Source of the DNA: Cycloclasticus sp. | Lineage (GTDB): Bacteria; Pseudomonadota; Gammaproteobacteria; Methylococcales; Cycloclasticaceae | Length of the DNA stretch: 7,667 nt | Assembly: GCA_012960055.1 (NCBI GenBank) | Contig: DUCA01000026.1 | Location: forward strand, 1-7,667 | Reading direction: 5' to 3' | In this document: in pieces, positions 6,547 to 7,667 of the stretch | How positions within the stretch are numbered: the first letter of the stretch is position 1 | Layout of the letters: each line of letters opens with the position of its first letter | The notes under the pieces: model-generated | What the model was told of the DNA's origin: nothing | The model's database searches: none | What the model saw: the letters and a program-made list of their open reading frames with translations, nothing else | Made by a program: the position numbers and the translations under genes

Positions 6547-7437
6547 TTGACTGAACAAACCATTGATGACCCAATAAACGGCATAGGCTGGAAAAGTTAC
6601 TACGAGTTATGTAAACCTAAAGTCGTCATGTTGATTATATTCACCGCTGTCGTTGGGATGTTTTTAGCGGTGCCGGGCATGGTGCCGTGGGAGCCATTAA
6701 TATTTGGAACAATAGGGATTGGCTTAGCTGCTTCTTCAGCGGCTGCGATTAATCATTATTTGGATCAAAAATATGATGCAAAAATGGCACGTACGAAAGG
6801 CCGACCTTTACCGCATGGTGATTTAAATGGCGCGCAAGTATTAGGTTTCGCATTTACCATAGGCGCTATTGCCATGCTGGTGTTGACCTTTTTAGTCAAT
6901 GAATTAACTGCTTTCCTGACGTTCCTTTCTTTAATTGGATATGCCGTTGTTTATACGGTTTATTTAAAACACGCGACCCCCCAAAATATTGTTATTGGCG
7001 GCGCAGCGGGCGCTGCACCTCCCGTATTGGGCTGGTGCGCAGTAACGAATACAATTGACCCACACGCGTTGTTGTTGTTTCTAATTATCTTCATCTGGAC
7101 GCCACCACATTTTTGGGCATTAGCGGTGGCACGTAGAGAAGAGTACGCAAAAGCAGATATCCCCATGTTGCCTGTGACGCACGGTGCTGAATTCACTCGG
7201 TTGCAAATTGTTCTTTATACCGTGTTGTTAATCGTAGTGAGCTTGTTGCCGTTCCTAACGGGGATGAGCGGATACTTATACTTGGCATTCGCTATTGGTT
7301 TGGGTTTTTGGTTTCTTTATTACGCCATTTTATTAAAGAAAACAGCCGACGATGTTATTGCCATGAAGGCGTTTAGAGTTTCCATTTATTATTTAATGAT
7401 TATCTTTGCGGTCTTATTAATAGATCACTATATCTAA
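6547..7437 (+). CDS. ctaB: Protoheme IX farnesyltransferase (heme o synthase)
   Basis: This UbiA-family membrane prenyltransferase adds a farnesyl group to heme b to make heme o, the substrate of CtaA encoded just upstream. The 296-aa protein has about eight or nine helices, a normal size. The prenyl diphosphate/Mg motif is seen as N69, D73, D77 in NHYLDQKYDAKMARTKGRPLP (only the key residues matter: N, D, D, R82, K84, R86). The second loop includes YLKHATPQNIVIGG (139-152) and GAAPPVLGW (155-163), and the third is WTPPHFWALA (184-193) followed by DIPMLPV (204-210), all typical of CyoE/CtaB. The start is TTG, with AAGG at good spacing. The gap to ctaA is 16 bases, and only one base separates the stop from the next ATG. 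Because heme a is made, ctaB fits better than cyoE as the name. Confidence 0.96.
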   Translation: MTEQTIDDPINGIGWKSYYELCKPKVVMLIIFTAVVGMFLAVPGMVPWEPLIFGTIGIGLAASSAAAINHYLDQKYDAKMARTKGRPLPHGDLNGAQVLGFAFTIGAIAMLVLTFLVNELTAFLTFLSLIGYAVVYTVYLKHATPQNIVIGGAAGAAPPVLGWCAVTNTIDPHALLLFLIIFIWTPPHFWALAVARREEYAKADIPMLPVTHGAEFTRLQIVLYTVLLIVVSLLPFLTGMSGYLYLAFAIGLGFWFLYYAILLKKTADDVIAMKAFRVSIYYLMIIFAVLLIDHYI

Positions 7438-7438
7438 T

Positions 7439-7667
7439 ATGACTTTTCGCATTCTTGTGCTGGTTTTTTCGGTGTGCATGGTTGGTTTGTCGCACGCGAA
7501 TGAATTTACTGCGGGTCGCGATAAAAACAGTGTGCAAGCCGTTCAGTCGCTAGAGGCATATGCTAAATATAAAATGGCACAGTACGATGCAGCACATGAA
7601 ATTTGGTTAATGCTAGCCGAAAAAAACAACACCTCTGCGTTGATTAACTTAGCAAACATGTATGAGC
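7439..7667 (+). CDS. Secreted Sel1-like repeat protein, N-terminal part (cut by window end)
   Basis: An open frame starts at the ATG one base after the ctaB stop (TAATATG) and runs off the window after 76 codons. Residues 1-20 form a signal peptide ending SHA, so the product is likely exported to the periplasm. Residues 40-76 show a Sel1/TPR-type helical repeat: AYAKYKMAQYDAA, then W56, LAE (59-61), SALINLANMYE (66-76). Sel1 proteins are protein-interaction scaffolds; no specific partner can be read from this fragment. Close packing suggests translation by reinitiation after ctaB, since no Shine-Dalgarno site is seen. Many related clusters carry a SCO1/SenC gene at this place; this frame has none of its marks. 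A role in oxidase biogenesis is possible from position only. Confidence 0.75.
   Translation, partial: MTFRILVLVFSVCMVGLSHANEFTAGRDKNSVQAVQSLEAYAKYKMAQYDAAHEIWLMLAEKNNTSALINLANMYE

Noticed and set aside
1..7667. CRISPR array, tRNA/rRNA, insertion sequence or phage attachment site
   Set aside because: No spaced direct repeats, structured RNA gene, transposase frame or terminal inverted repeats were seen; the window is nearly filled by oxidase genes.

Overview
The window is a nearly complete locus for an A-type (aa3/caa3) cytochrome c oxidase and its assembly factors, followed by the start of a Sel1-repeat gene. The gene set and order (coxB with a fused cytochrome c domain, coxA, coxC, a reversed DUF2909 gene, SURF1, a thioredoxin-like protein, ctaA, ctaB) and the moderately AT-rich composition suggest a free-living aerobic gammaproteobacterium, perhaps marine. 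No 16S or other taxonomic marker is present, so this is inference from gene content.

Layout: bases 51-3842 hold the structural genes: subunit II (coxB, GTG start), subunit I (coxA), a previously easy-to-miss 33-codon membrane peptide gene at 2821-2922, and subunit III (coxC). A strong bidirectional hairpin terminator (3858-3888) closes this unit. The DUF2909 twin-transmembrane gene is on the minus strand (3941-4204), convergent with coxC and divergent from SURF1. A second, tightly packed plus-strand unit follows: SURF1 (4269-4982), a single-pass CxxxC protein (4979-5560, ATGA overlap), ctaA heme a synthase (5565-6530), ctaB heme o synthase (6547-7437, TTG start), and a Sel1-like repeat protein (from 7439, cut by the window end).

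Working together: CtaB farnesylates heme b to heme o and CtaA oxidises it to heme a. SURF1 helps place heme in subunit I, and the CxxxC protein and small membrane proteins probably assist assembly. CoxA/B/C form the proton-pumping core, with cytochrome c electron entry built into subunit II.

No wholly new system is evident. The most useful observation is an absence. The copper-delivery gene cox11/ctaG, usually between coxA and coxC, is not here, and only a tiny membrane ORF occupies its place. SCO1, which often follows ctaB, is replaced by a Sel1 gene. Yet the CuA and CuB ligands are intact. The only candidate thiol/copper protein in the window is the CxxxC protein at 4979-5560, which lacks an obvious counterpart of the SCO histidine.
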